A stretch of 64,000 nucleotides of DNA from Cyclospora cayetanensis. Its lineage: Eukaryota; Apicomplexa; Conoidasida; Eucoccidiorida; Eimeriidae. How positions within the stretch are numbered: the stretch's first letter is position 1; each line of letters begins with the position of its first letter. The DNA is taken from the NCBI RefSeq assembly GCF_002999335.1, contig NW_020312700.1:1-64000 (forward strand), read 5' to 3'. The translations under genes were made by a program, and so were the position numbers. Under the pieces are notes generated by a model. It worked only from the letters and a program-made list of their open reading frames with translations, was not told where the DNA came from and did not search any database. Below, in pieces: positions 9,492-21,712 of the stretch.

Positions 9492-12395
9492 GCGTGGTGA
9501 ATATACACAAAAATGATCAGCCGAATGCCCCCTTGGTCTCTCTCTCCTATCACTCGCACACACTCCTCCCAGAGACCATACTACTCTGCAGTTTGCTCGT
9601 ACGCCGTCCGTCTTAGAGAACACGAACACAACCACCTCCACAAGCCACCAATTTTTAGCAGTGGAAGCGCAATGCGGCGACAACCTCAACTCTTAGCATT
9701 TATGATAGCCGATGAGCTTGACCACATCAGCAGCACCGGCTCTCCTATTCTTTTGCAGCCGCTCTATAGGTGAGGATGGCTGGCTGCAATCGAGGGGGGC
9801 ATCGCGACCTCCCGGTTGCTGTGTGGTTTAACAGTACAAGGCAAGCAAGGCGGTAGTGGGTATGTTTGTGGATTGGGATGCAGCGGTTTTGTGCACCGCA
9901 GTGCTCGGTGCGCAGACGCTGTGGAAAACTGCTGCTGTTCATATCCCCCACAAGCCAAGATGGATGACAACATACATATCGTAGGCGCACATAGAAAACT
10001 ACGAACGCTATGTCGGCACGTTGCAGTTGTTTAAGGGAGGACTGGCGGATAAAAGTAGGGTCTAGAGGAGAGCTACGTGCTTTTAAGGATTTGGTGAAGC
10101 ACGTGCCTTGCCTCAGCCTTCCTTCCCCTCCCTGCCTACAATAACTCTACTAAAAATACAATTATTCCAAAGCATGCAGCATGGTGTCTTGTGTGCCTCG
10201 CTTTTTGTATTCGTGTTGTCGCCTACGTGCCCAAAATTCTACCTACCATCCGCAGGGAGATGGTCTTTGGTACTTCAGCATTCCAGTGCGTGCAATAGTG
10301 TACGGTGTGGTGCTGCACTTCCGCGCTTCCGCTAAAATACCCACTGGGAGCAGCCTTGTGCCCTCTTTCAGGTAGTTCTCTATGGGTGGCAAAAGCCCTC
10401 TGCGTGACCCTTGCGGGGCATTGGTAGCCGTTTTCGGGTTGTGTGTGGAGGTGGGGGTTCAACTTGCGGAAGAGGGAGAGGGGAGAGAGGCGCCTATTAT
10501 TTAAGTACTGGACGCCGACTGTGTGAGAGGGTGTCTTTTTCTTCCGTTCGCCGATTTGGCGAAAGAGTGAAAATGCTTACTAACTATTACTCTGCTGCGA
10601 CGGACTTAACGGGGGATCAATGCTGCGCAGGGGCACGAACACGGGCATTTCTATTTCGGTATAAGTAGGCCAGCCACCCCCCTCCTGTACCGCGCGTCTT
10701 TCCGTTGAAATTGAAGGAAAGGTTTCAAAAAACAAAAGGTAGGAATGATGGGTGTTTATGGGTGGGGTTGTTCTCCACTGTGTGGGGACCCGTGGTAACA
10801 CGGCAGCAGGAGCAGCTGCAGCAGCACGGCGCTGTGACTACTGCTGCTGCTCCTGCTGCCATCAGCTGCTTGTACTGCTCTCTACCTGCTGGAATTTTGC
10901 GCCGCTGTAACGAGAACGACCAGGACTGCAAACAGTATTCTTGGTGCGCTTCACTAGATACTTCGAGGAGTTTTTACTGCACTTCTCCCCCAAGCGGTCC
11001 ACTGGCCCATTGGTAGAACGACGCGGTTCCTGAGATGCTTCTTTCCTCGTCAGTGACCCCGAGCAGCGCGCCACAGGAGTTTCTGACACGCAAACGTTGC
11101 TTTAATTCCTTGTTTTTTCCATATCGAAGCTGTTATGCACAATATTTAGAAGTCATGTGCAGCGCTTTGCTCCAGAGCAGCAAGCTCCGCAGTCGGCGCA
11201 GCACAGCAGATACACTCCACGCAGACAGAGCAGTGCAGAATTTTCAGTCTGGTCGCCGCATGAAGTGCTGCTGTTTTGTATGTATACCGCTTATTTTTAG
11301 CCCCCTTTGTGCCGTAATTGCTGTTTAGGGCCTATTCAGTAGAAGACACTCATCAGAAAGCGCGGCTGCAGCGTGCACAATAGACTTGCTCCAGTGTGGT
11401 GGCCCACCAGTGTTGCTGCTGCTGGTGCTGCCGCGTTTCCGTTGCAGGTCTCTTAAACACAGCAGCGTTGCTGCGGAGGGAGCTCAAGTTATTTGCTGGG
11501 GCTGCCCATCATCACGCCAGCAACGGGCTTACTGGCCCTCTCTGCCTGACTGTGAGGGAGCCTGTACACCAGCAGCTAAGACAGCGGCGGTGCAAGCGCA
11601 ACGATGTTGCAGGAACACACGAGGATGCTCAGCAGCATTGGGCGGAGCGGCAGGTCTTTTAACAAGAGAGGGGGCATAAAACTCCTTGGATAACAACAAG
11701 GCGCGACACACAACCTCAAAGAATTCCATGTTGTTGCTGGCTGTCTGAGTTTTTCTGCAGGGGCCCATACCACCAGCGCCACCAAAACAGAAGAACTCGT
11801 AGCAGCCTCCGAGTTGGAAGCAGCAAAAAGGGCATCCAGAGTGCCTGCGTGGCTGTCCACGTGCTTTGACGCCTTTCTTTCGCTTGTGTCGTCTGTCCTT
11901 GGAGTAGCTAGGGGTGCTATTTTTGCTGTTGTTGCTGCTACCAGTGCTGGCGCTGTTGCTAAGAACGGCAACACCCTTAAAACTTCGGTAGATGTCTTTC
12001 CAGTGGACTAAACTGCCTATTCGTAGCTCAGCCCACGAGGGCAGCAGGAGAATCCGCAGATACAGCGCCAACCCTAAAAACATCGGCAGTGGTATCTGAT
12101 TGTGCAGTTGCCGCAAACATTGCGTAGCTCTCACAGCAGCAAACATCTGTAGCAGCATTTTAAGGCCATTGACGCAAAGAGGGTCCAAGTAGAGATGTTG
12201 AGGAGCGTGCCGGCTGCTGTTTCGCAGCAGCACTTGTAGCTAAGCATCTAAAGGAGCAGCAGCGTCAACATTCAGTAATTCCTTTCCCAGCTTCAGCAGC
12301 AGCAGTTTCTGCAGGACAGATCGCCCTTCTACAGCGCTTCGCAGAAATCCTAATTTGTGTTGCCTACACAACACCTTGGGGGCAGCAGTAGCAAA
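9492..12395. other. Low-information stretch with no confident gene
   Basis: Short open segments occur on both strands, for example the plus reading around 10181-10375 and 10795-11013, and the plus reading 11440-11660. None carries a recognisable domain and none is clearly longer than chance for a CTG-rich sequence. One minus-strand candidate is listed separately. The 3' end of this stretch must hold the promoter of the kinase gene. Confidence 0.4.
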
Positions 12396-12449
12396 ATGCT
12401 GACATTGCAGCTGCCTCCCCGTGACAGCAGCGTCGATTTCACGCCACAC
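11529..12449 (-). pseudogene. Possible minus-strand coding relic or partly split gene
   Basis: On the minus strand one frame stays open from 12449 down to 11529 except for a single TAG at about 12242, giving two blocks in the same frame. The middle of the lower block (about 12210-11990) has a protein-like mix of hydrophobic and charged residues, for example LCVNGLKMLLQMFAAV and PSWAELRIGSLVHWKDIY. The TAG sits inside TTTAGATGCTTAG, which could be a splice acceptor, so an intron is an alternative to a broken gene. No family is recognised. It runs divergently from the kinase gene that starts at 12396 and overlaps its first codons, which argues against both being functional as drawn. Confidence 0.2.
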
Positions 12450-14979
12450 GGATACGAAATTATATCCTTTGTTGGTGTGTTATTGTTATCTTTACTACTA
12501 CTCCTACTCCTACTAATCCTACTACTGCTACTCCTACTAATCCTACTATGCCTACTCCTACTACTCCTACTACTACTACTAGTACTACTAGTACTACTAC
12601 TACTACTAGTACTCCTACTACTAATACTCCTGCTATTACCGCTACTCCTACTATTGCTGCCACTTGCGTCTCGTGCCTCAGGTCGTGGTCAGTTTGGAGT
12701 GGCCTACAAGGTTCGCCGACTCTCCGATTCCAGCGAGTGGCTAGCAAAACAAATCGACTTGAGCTGCCTCGATGAACGAGACAGAAAACTCAGTCTGCAA
12801 GAGGCAGAGGTAAGCTCCACGTTTTCGGATGGTGCTCTTTGCTGCCCCTGCATGCGTGTAATCCTGCCGCTGCTTCCTGTCGCTCACACCCCATTCTACA
12901 ACAGAAAACGGACTGAAAAACACACACACAGACACTCCTTCCAAATGCCTTTCATGACATAAAAATCCCTGCAGGCAGCTGCAGGGTTTTTTTCTAGCTA
13001 GATGATTCCATGTAGTGCTTGCTAGCTGCAAGGCCGTTACTTGTCTTGCACCCTCGAAAAAATGTTGTCTCATGTGTATATACATACATCTACATGTAAA
13101 GACAGAGAGAGAAAGAGAAAGAATGCAGTCTCTAAACCTCTTCGGGAAACTGCACTCTGCTCACAAAGCGCCTCGCTGTCTTTTCCATCCGTCTGCCGCT
13201 TTTACTTCGCATTTGCATGCGCGTCTGCCCTTTTTGCAAGCCTTCGAATTGGACTGCCTTCGGTCCACCCGTGTTTCTGCGTGTACCGCGTTATTTATTA
13301 GCTATGAGTCGATTCTTCTGTTGTTTGTTCTTGCCGACTGTATGTCTCGGCTTCCACCTCCCCTGATATCCCCGAAGTACCACCCCCAAACATGCTGCAT
13401 GCACTGATGCCAATTATGCTGCGTCATGCGCGGGTGATGCCTTGCTGTCTGACCAGCAAGCCTTCTGCCACAGTGTGTGTTCTCTCTCTGTCTGTTTGTT
13501 TGTCTGCCTGTCTCTCTCTGTCTCTCTGTCTCTCGCTCTCTCTGTCTCTGTCTCTCTCTCTCTCTGTCTCTCGCTCTCTCTGTCTCTGTCTCTCTCGCTC
13601 TCTCTGTCTCTCTCTGTCTCTCTCTCTCTCTCTGTCTCTCTCTCTCTCTCTGTCTCTGTCTCTCTCTCTGTCTCTGTCTCTCTCTGTCTCTCGCTCTCTC
13701 TCTCTCTCACTCTCACTCTATGGCCGTTTACGCTTTACGCCTTTTTCTTTCTGGAGAAGCGTAACCTGACTTCTTGCACTTCTCTCTCGCCTCCGCTTCG
13801 CTTCTGGTGTTGTGTGCAGCTGATGAAGCGTCTCCAGCATCCGTCAGTAGTGCGATGCGTGGAGTCCTTTGTGATTTTGAATACGTTCTTGGTTATCGTC
13901 ATGGAGTACTGCTCGGGAGGAGATTTGACCACCTTTCTGGAAGAGCGGCGAGGAGGAGGGGTGTCGACTCCGCGGAAGGCGCAGTCGAGAGACGCATGCC
14001 GTGGAGTTTCTGCGTCTTCTCGGCTGCTTGGAGAGCAGCAGATTCTCGAGTGGCTTGTGCAGCTGCTGCGAGGTCTTCGCTACGTTCACTCGCAGCGTGT
14101 CTTGCATAGAGATCTCAAGCCCAGCAACATCCTGCTCTCGACGTGGGGGATAGAAAAGAAAAGAACTGCTGCCTCCCCCCCATTACCCCAGGCAGGAAGC
14201 GAGGAGGGGGAGGACGAAGAGGAGCACGATGAAACAAGACACTACGGGGAGGAAAAATGCGAGAACGGCGGCGTTTTTCTCAAGATAGGAGACTTCGGAA
14301 TCAGCAAGGTTATGACAGCAACGCTTGGAGTCGCGAAAACTGCTGTCGGAACGCCACAGTACATGTCTCCCGAGATGCTCGAAGCTCGCCCTTACACCAT
14401 CAAGAGCGATGTCTGGGCTTTAGGCTGTGTGCTGTACGAACTCTGCACGCTGCGCAATGCCTTCGCAGCAGACTCCTTCATTTCTCTCGTCTGGACCATC
14501 GCGTTTGCGCCGATAGAGCCGATCAGCAGCATTTACTCCCCCCATCTCTCGCGTCTCGTCTTTGCCATGCTGGAAAAAGATCCCACAAGACGTCCCTCCC
14601 CTTCACACCTCCTTAAGGATCCTTTTCTGGAGGCATTTGCATGCAGACAGCATCCGAGGCTGCCTCGCGCGCTGTCCTTTCTTCCGCAGTCGAGCGGCAG
14701 TCCGGAGGGAGAGAGGCAGCAGCAGCAGCCTCTCCTGCTGCCTGCATGCGAATGGCAACCCTCGGAAGAAGATTCTCTAGCCGAAACGCTGCTGCACCCA
14801 AACGCTTTTCAAAAAAACCCCTCTGCGAGAGACTTCGTAAACACCCAAAATACACAGCGGCAGCAGCACACGCGACAGAGGGAAAAGTCTCCCCCCACAC
14901 GGAGAGAGACACGCGCTCCCTCCTTCGCTGTCTTCACCGATGAATATCTTCAAATCATTCTTGGGAGGATCACTCAAAG
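12396..14979 (+). CDS. NIMA-related (NEK-type) protein kinase, catalytic exons 1-3
   Basis: Exons are 12396-12474, 12682-12809 and 13820-14979. The first intron splits a Gly codon of the glycine loop: exon 1 ends YEIISFV+G and exon 2 resumes RGQFGVAYKV. The ATP-binding Lys is in WLAKQIDLSC. The remaining kinase landmarks are in exon 3: helix-C context MKRLQHPSVVRCVESF, hinge MEYCSGGDL, catalytic loop HRDLKPSNILLS, DFG as GDFGISK, activation segment GTPQYMSPEML, then SDVWALGCVLYEL. The GTPxYMSPE and HRDLKPSN signatures, and the helix-C/hinge pattern, place it with NEK Ser/Thr kinases and not with CDPKs. A charged insert of about 45 residues lies between the catalytic loop and DFG, and another Ser/Arg-rich one precedes the catalytic loop. 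Exon 3 ends at CAAAG|GTGAGT, so the protein must continue; the next in-phase coding block is at 15263. NEKs act in cell-cycle and centrosome control. Confidence 0.9.
12480..12660. repeat. (CTACTC/CTA)n microsatellite in kinase intron 1
   Basis: Degenerate CTACTACTCCTACTAAT repeats fill the 207-bp intron between exon 1 and exon 2 of the kinase. The intron is open in some frames, which would give a false poly-Leu insertion in the glycine loop if not spliced out. Confidence 0.9.
13478..13712. repeat. (TCTCTG)n microsatellite in kinase intron 2
   Basis: A long pyrimidine-rich TCTCTGTCTCTC repeat lies upstream of the acceptor TTGTGTGCAG at 13819. Because it has few stops it falsely extends the kinase exon upstream as poly-Ser/Leu. 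Confidence 0.92.
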
Positions 14980-15262
14980 GTGAGTGAATCGCCTGACGCC
15001 TTTCCAAAGGGCCGTAATGCAGCAGCAGCAACAGCAGCAGAGATGCAACTGGGAGCGCAGCAGCAGCAACACCTGACTGTTAGAGGGTCTCCCTCAGGAA
15101 CACAGGCAGGCAGGCCGGCTAGCTAAGCCTATACTGGGCAACCAGCTAGCTAGCTAGCTAGCTAGCTAAATACGCGGCAAGCAGTCTGCGAGGTGGACTC
15201 AGCAGCAAGCCGCGCATGCCAATGGCAGGATATTTTCGATGTTGTTGCTGTTGTTGCTGCAG

Positions 15263-18200
15263 GATGGCAGACGAGGAGTCTGCGTTGCTGCTGCTGCATC
15301 GAGCGTGGCAGAAGACGGCTCAAGAGCTTCCCGCGTCTCCTCAGGATGCTAAGAATGAGACTAATCTTCCTCCTGCTGATGCTACTGCGGCTGCGGGAGC
15401 ATCCGATGCAGCTGCTGAATCTGCTGCCACTTCCCCGCAGCAGCAAAAAGAAGAAGCCTCAGCTGCTCTAAGTGCAAGCGATGCGGGTTTGTCTGCTGCT
15501 GAAGTAAAGGAACTTTTCGGTAAATACTGCTGGAGCCACACATAGAACGCGCGGAGGGGGCTTGTCTCTCTTGCTGCTGCTTGTTTCTGCCTGTCACTTA
15601 TTCTGATGCTTGTTTCTGCGTGTCTCTCTTGCTGCTGCATCCCTCTGCCTCCCTCTGCGTGTCTCTCTTGCTGCTGCTTGTTTCTGCCTGTCACTTATTC
15701 TGATGCTTGTTTCTGCATGTCTTTCTTGCTGCTGCTTGTTTCTGCATGTCTCTCTTGCTGCTGCCTCCCTCTGCGTCTCTCTCTTGCTGCTGCTTGTTTC
15801 AGCGTGTCTCTCTTGCTGCTGCATCCCTCTGCCTCCCTCTGCGTGTCTCTCTTGCTGCTGCTTCTTTCCGCCTGTCACTTTTTCTGCTGCTTGTTTCTGC
15901 ATGTCTCTCTTGCTGCTGCATTTGAGATCTTTAAAGCCAGCAGGGACGGCGTCTGTTTGCGTTTGTTTGGAATACTTCTAGCACTGCTGCAGCCGCTGGC
16001 GAGTAAGATCCTTGCGGGTAGAGTTACTGGGTATCTGCCCTTGACATCGCTGCCTCTGCGGCGTCTCTTGCTGCTGTTTGTGTTGCATGCAGAGAGGGCG
16101 TTCTCTGTCAGCTGGCTTGAGGCCTTTGTTGATTTAGCCGACGTTTACGTTTCCCAAGTAGAAGTTGGCATTGTGCTTCATCAGCTGCAGAGCCAGTGCC
16201 TCTCTCCGGTGTAGGTTGATGGAGGGGCTGCTGCGTTTTCTCCACGGCGCTTGTGGGAAAGAGAGAGAAAAAGAAAGAGAGAGAGAAAGAAAGAAAAAGA
16301 AAGAGAGAGAGAAAAAGAGAAAAAAGAGAGAGAGACACACACACACGCCACTTGCGTCTCGAGCTGCGGAAGGTAATGTGTGTTTTTGTACTCAAGAGAG
16401 AATGCAGTAAGAGGTGGCATCTGGCAAGGGATGCTGTGCTGCTTGCGCGAGTGTCTCGCAGGTTGACTGCTGGATTCTTCTTCGCGCGGCTAATGCACGA
16501 GAAACATGAGGCCTATGAGGAGTCTCTTCTTTGGACTGCTCATATCGTTAGCGCTGCAACATCTCCAGGGGACCACTCTACAGGAGCGCCAGTGCAGCAG
16601 CAGCAGGGAGTCGAAGCAGACGCTTTAGGCACAGTGCATAGCGTAGTTGTAGGAAAGGAAGCCCTTGCGGCAGCTTTCTCTTTATTCGATACAAACAAAT
16701 CTCAGCTGATCACTCGGTGAGGTGCTACGCGAACTGTCCTCTTCTGCCATCGCCACGACGCCTTCCTGCTGTTGCTGCTCTTGCTGTTGTTCTTGCTGCT
16801 CCTGCTGTTGCTGCTCACGTGCTGCTGCTGCAGGCGAGAAAGGGAAAGGTTTTTGTTGGTGGCTCTGCTGGCTTGGCTAGAGTGCTGCGCTTGCTGCTGC
16901 ATGCTGCGTGTCTGGCAAGCATTTTGCCTCTGGAAAATAAAAAGAGAGAAACAGAGAGAAAAAGGAAAAACAACTCTCTCGAGTCTATCGCACCCTTCGG
17001 AAAGATCGATGGCCTTATAGGGCTTTTCGCGGTGCTGATTGCGCCTTCTCGCAGGCAGCATTTCCGCACAGTGTTGCATGTATGCCTCCCTTCTTTGTCA
17101 TCCCTGCTGCTGGATAAAGCCTACCAGGTTACACCGAAAGACAAGGCGGGGAATGTAAAGTGAGTGGAGGCCTTCCTTTACAGGAGCGTCGGATGCCAGC
17201 CTCTTGCAGCAAAGAGTCTTTAGCCAAAACGCGTCAAAAATACAAATCCAAACGCAGAAAAGCACGGAAGCAAAATGCACAAGAGTCACAAAGTCCACGC
17301 TCTTCCTGCGTAAAGAGGGAGAGATAGAAAGAGATATATATGTGTAAATATAATTATATATACATCTAGAGCGAAAGCGAGATACACATATATACACCTT
17401 CATATCTGCATTTATATATATGATAAAAAGAGCATGAAAAAAGGGCTAGTTCGGTGCGCCTTGTGCTGCTTGTAGAGGCACACAATCCTGGATAAATGGA
17501 TAACAAACGGCTATAGGCTGCATGCATCTACCCTCTTCTCCCAGATCCACCTTTACCCTCGTGCTTCCTCACCCCTCCCTTTTCCCGTGGATTTCTGTAT
17601 TTTTTTCGCGCAGGTTCACTTTGTGGCTGCAGCAGCTCACCGTCCTCACAACGACAGCCACCCTAACGGCAGCAGACGGAGAAGAAGAGACGGCTTTGCA
17701 AGGCACTTCCACTCCTCTGCCACGTACAGCAGAGGCTGCTGCAGCTGGCGATGCTCCTTCTGCAACTGTCTGCGAGGGTTTTGCGGGGGAGTCTGTTGCA
17801 TGTGGCACAGATCAAGCGGCACACGTTGACGTCGCGTTTGCTGCAGCGAATGCCTGCGCTGCAGAGTCGCAGACACCCTTTTTGCCCGCGAATGGTAGCA
17901 GTATACCTGCGGAAAGGGACGCTCAAGCAGCAGCAGCAGCGGCTGTCGCAGTTCGCCACTCACAAAGCTCATCAGACGCTGCTGCCGTTCCTCAAGAGGC
18001 GAGGCTTTCGCAAGCGGCAGCAGCCTCCCCAGCTGCGTCTGAAGCATGCAGTCCATGCTGCACACCAGGGACAGACTCTGAGAGAAGGGAGGAGGAAAAG
18101 CTGACACCCGCATCATCAGCAGCAGTAGCAGTCGTGCATCTGTCCTCCTCAACTCCCGCGACAGATGCTGGACGGCAGCAGCAGCAGGAGCAGCAGCAGC

Positions 18201-21200
18201 AGGAGCAGCAGCAGCAGGAGCAGCAGCAGATGCTCGCCAAGTGCACTTCACCCGACAGGGGACTGCGCCTTGCGTCTCGTGTCTCGTCTTTTTGTGCATC
18301 TCCTCAGGAAGGTCTTCCACAGCGCCTCCATGCGGTTTGCATCAAACACAAGGAGTGCAACCTCCACAGCAGCAGCAGCGAGAGCAGCAGCTCCCCCGCT
18401 TCCTCCTCCTCCAGCAGCAGCAGCAAGGGCAGCGACGTGAGCCTCAGCACGCCTCAGTGCCTCTCGAAACCGTCTGCCACTCCCGTAATCGACGGCAAAA
18501 ATCACAGCGCGAGAAGCTGCGGAGAATGGAAGCCTCAACACACGGTTCTCGGAACGACAGCTACCTGCTGCCCCTCCCCCTCTTCGCCCTCCGCAGCGAA
18601 CTCCCCAGACTTCGCCACTCCTAGCAACTGTCTCTCCCCACGTTTCTTGCCTTCGCCCTTTGCCTTGTTCCCCCTCGGGAACCACAGCCGCAGCAACACC
18701 AGCAGCAAGAGCAGGAGCAGCAAGAGCAGCGGCAAGAGCAGCAGCAGTTCCTCGGGCATGTCGTTCGTCGGCGAAGGGGCAGTCTCGACAGACTGCTCTG
18801 CACATAGGCCGTTGCAAGAGGCCACTCCGAGACACTTCCCGTCTTTCAAGCCTCCTGCGACTCTCACACAGCCTGGAATGCCATGCTCGACGTTCTCCAA
18901 GCAAGCCTCTGACCTCCGCTTGGACTGCTGCACATCCTTCGTCCTACGCCTCCCCTCAGATGCTCCGCATCATCTTGGCGAATCCTTTGCTGCCGATGCG
19001 ATGCTGCCAGACACGCTAAGCCCTCCTCCACGCATTCCCCTTCTTCAAACTCCCGCAGTAGTAGCGGCTCCTTGCAGCGAACTACTGCCTTGCAAGGGCA
19101 AGCCCCAGTCATCGCCAGGAGAGCAGAGGGAGCAGCAACAGCAAGAGCAGAGGGAGCAGCAAGAGCAAGAGCAGAAGCAACAGCAAGAGCAGAAGCAACA
19201 GCAAGAGCAGAAGCAAGAGCAAGAGCAGAAGCAAGAGCAAGAGCAGAAGCGAGAGCAAGAGCAGAAGCAAGAGCAGTCTCAGACAGCAGCCGCTATCGCA
19301 CTTGGCACATGCGTCTACAGACAAATGCAGCGCACTCCTTGTGAGGAAGCCTTCGTCTTTGAAGGCGCATTGTCACCTCCCGCCGCTTCTGCTTCAGTCC
19401 CTGCTGCTAGCACTGTGCATGCACTCGACAATCAGACGTTGCTGATAAGGCCTGAGGCAACCACGACACGTGGCTGCCGTTGCATGCCTGCTCCACCTCT
19501 GGCTTTCTCTGTTGATGCCTTCGGAGCTCGCCTCAACAGCCTCCCAGCAAGCGCTGATGAAGCTTTCGAAAAGCAGCAGACGCTGACATACGGCTACCAG
19601 GAACCCCTTCGCCTAGCAGGCTGTGCGACCTCTGGCATTTGCCGCTCTACCCCCGAAGGCTTACCCGTCATTAACCGCTCGCAACGCAGTTTCCAGAGCT
19701 GCAGAGACTGCAGCAGCGATTGCAGCAGCGAGTGCAGCAGCAATTGCAGCAAGGATGACTCCCTGCAAAAGAGGAAACTCGGTGATGCTTCAGCACTGGC
19801 CTGTGGCAATGTGTGTCTCTTGAGCTGTGAGACGGGTCCCCCTAATAGCGTGCCGCCTTCTCCTGAGCAAGAAAGGCTTCGCCATCCGCAAGAGCAGCAC
19901 CTCCAGAGGCATACAGCTTTGCACCGCCAAGTAGAAGTGCAGCGTCATGCGCAGGTGCTGCAGCAACAGCAACAGCAAGAGCAACAACAACAGCAAGAAC
20001 AACAACAACAGCAACAGCAAGAGCAAGAACAAGAGCAACAACGACAGCAACAGCAAGAGCAACAACGACAGCAACAACACGAACACCAACAACAGCAGAA
20101 ACAACAACACGAACACCAACAACAGCAGAAACAACAGCAAGAGCAGCACCAACACGAACACCAACAACAGCAGTCTATCTCCCTGCCGCAGGCTCACAGG
20201 TTGCAGCACACGGAAAGTGCTTCTCCTCCTTCTGTTGTTTCCTTAAACACCCCAAACAGCATAAGCATCACCAGAAAGTGCCCCTCTAGCGAAGACATGC
20301 GGCACTCAAGTGCCTGCTGCTGCCGTGCTGCAACAGCGGAGGCTTTCCAGCGCAGCTTGCCAATGCAGAAGGATCTGCAGCACCTGCAGCCGCCCCAGCC
20401 TTTGCTGCAGCAGCGGCAGATGTCGCAGCACACCACACTCCAGGAAAAACTGCATCTGCCTTCAGAGGGAGCCCAGCAAATTCACACGCCTCCCATGTCT
20501 CCCCCCCCGTACAATTTCCTGCAGCAGCAGCAGCTTTTGCTGCAGCAGCCTTTGCAACAGCCGCAGCTCCAGGAGTCGGTGCTGCTGCAGCAGCACTCCT
20601 TGAAGCATCCTTCTCCTCTCCAAGTCTTCGGCGCGCATGCAGCGAAAGCTCCTCTTCCGCATGCGTCTATGGCCAGCCTCGAAGAACCCTCTCTCCACGA
20701 CACAGAAGGCTGGGGGTGCAGCTGCAGCACAGCGACAAGCAGCTCGACTCGAGAAAAAGGCAACATAGCAGGGTGTCTAGGAGTGCAAAACAACGCGCAT
20801 ACCGCAGCTTCCCCTCCGACGGCTTGCTCCTCCCCACAGGCCCCTCCCCCCGCCTGCAACAGCGGCAGCAGCAGCGGCAGTAGCAGCGGCAGCAACAGTT
20901 CAACTTTCCGCTGTATCGACAGCATCAGCATGTCGCCTCCACCCCAAGGAGACCTCCTTGCTGCTCCCTCCATGTGCGTGGAAAATCGTTCAAACGCTGT
21001 AGCAGCGGCGGAAGCCATAGTCTCGGAGCTGCCCTTAGTGCGAAGTCTGCTGCAGCTGCTGAATGCAGAGCGCATGGCATGCAGCAGCGCAGCTCTCAAC
21101 CCCAGCGAGGACCTCCTGCTGTGGTGCATAGACACCCAAGCGGCGACACGTGCTGCACTTGCCGCCTTTTCGACAGCAGCAGTGCAAGGCGACGGAGGTT

Positions 21201-21671
21201 CTAGGGAGCAGCACCAGCAGAGACACGCACTGGCATGCGAGTGGCATGCAAAGCTGCAGACGCTGCAGAGATTGGCAACTTCACAGCTGACTGCGCTGCA
21301 TGCAAGCCAGCACCAACACCAACAACCCCAACAGCAAGGCGAGCTGCAGCATTCGCCGCTGAGCAGCTCGCCGTACCAGGGTATTACTTCTACCACTATC
21401 ACTAGCGCTGGCGTTGAAGCAGGATCAGCAATAGCCTCAGGCTTCGCCATCGCGATAACTCTAGAGCAACAGTATGCAAGCCTTGCTCGCTCCATTCAGT
21501 CTCGCAGCATTGCTGCAGCAAGAGCTCTAGAAGAACTCTGCTCAGATGCTGAGGTGTTCGTACACCTGACCATCTTGCGAGAGCAGCTTATTCAAGAGTT
21601 TGTCGTCGGTCTAAGAGTGGCAACAACAGCAACAACAGCAGCAACAGCAGCAACAACAACAACAGCAGCAA

Positions 21672-21712
<41 letters not shown>

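Noticed and set aside
13442..13819. Upstream extension of the kinase exon as poly-Ser/Leu
   Set aside because: It is the (TCTCTG)n intron; a consensus acceptor at 13819 joins exon 2 and exon 3 in phase within the conserved helix-C region.
13820..14979. Assignment of the kinase to the CDPK family
   Set aside because: The activation segment GTPQYMSPE, the HRDLKPSN loop and the hinge are NEK-like, and the CDPK-specific junction helix pattern was not found after the catalytic domain.
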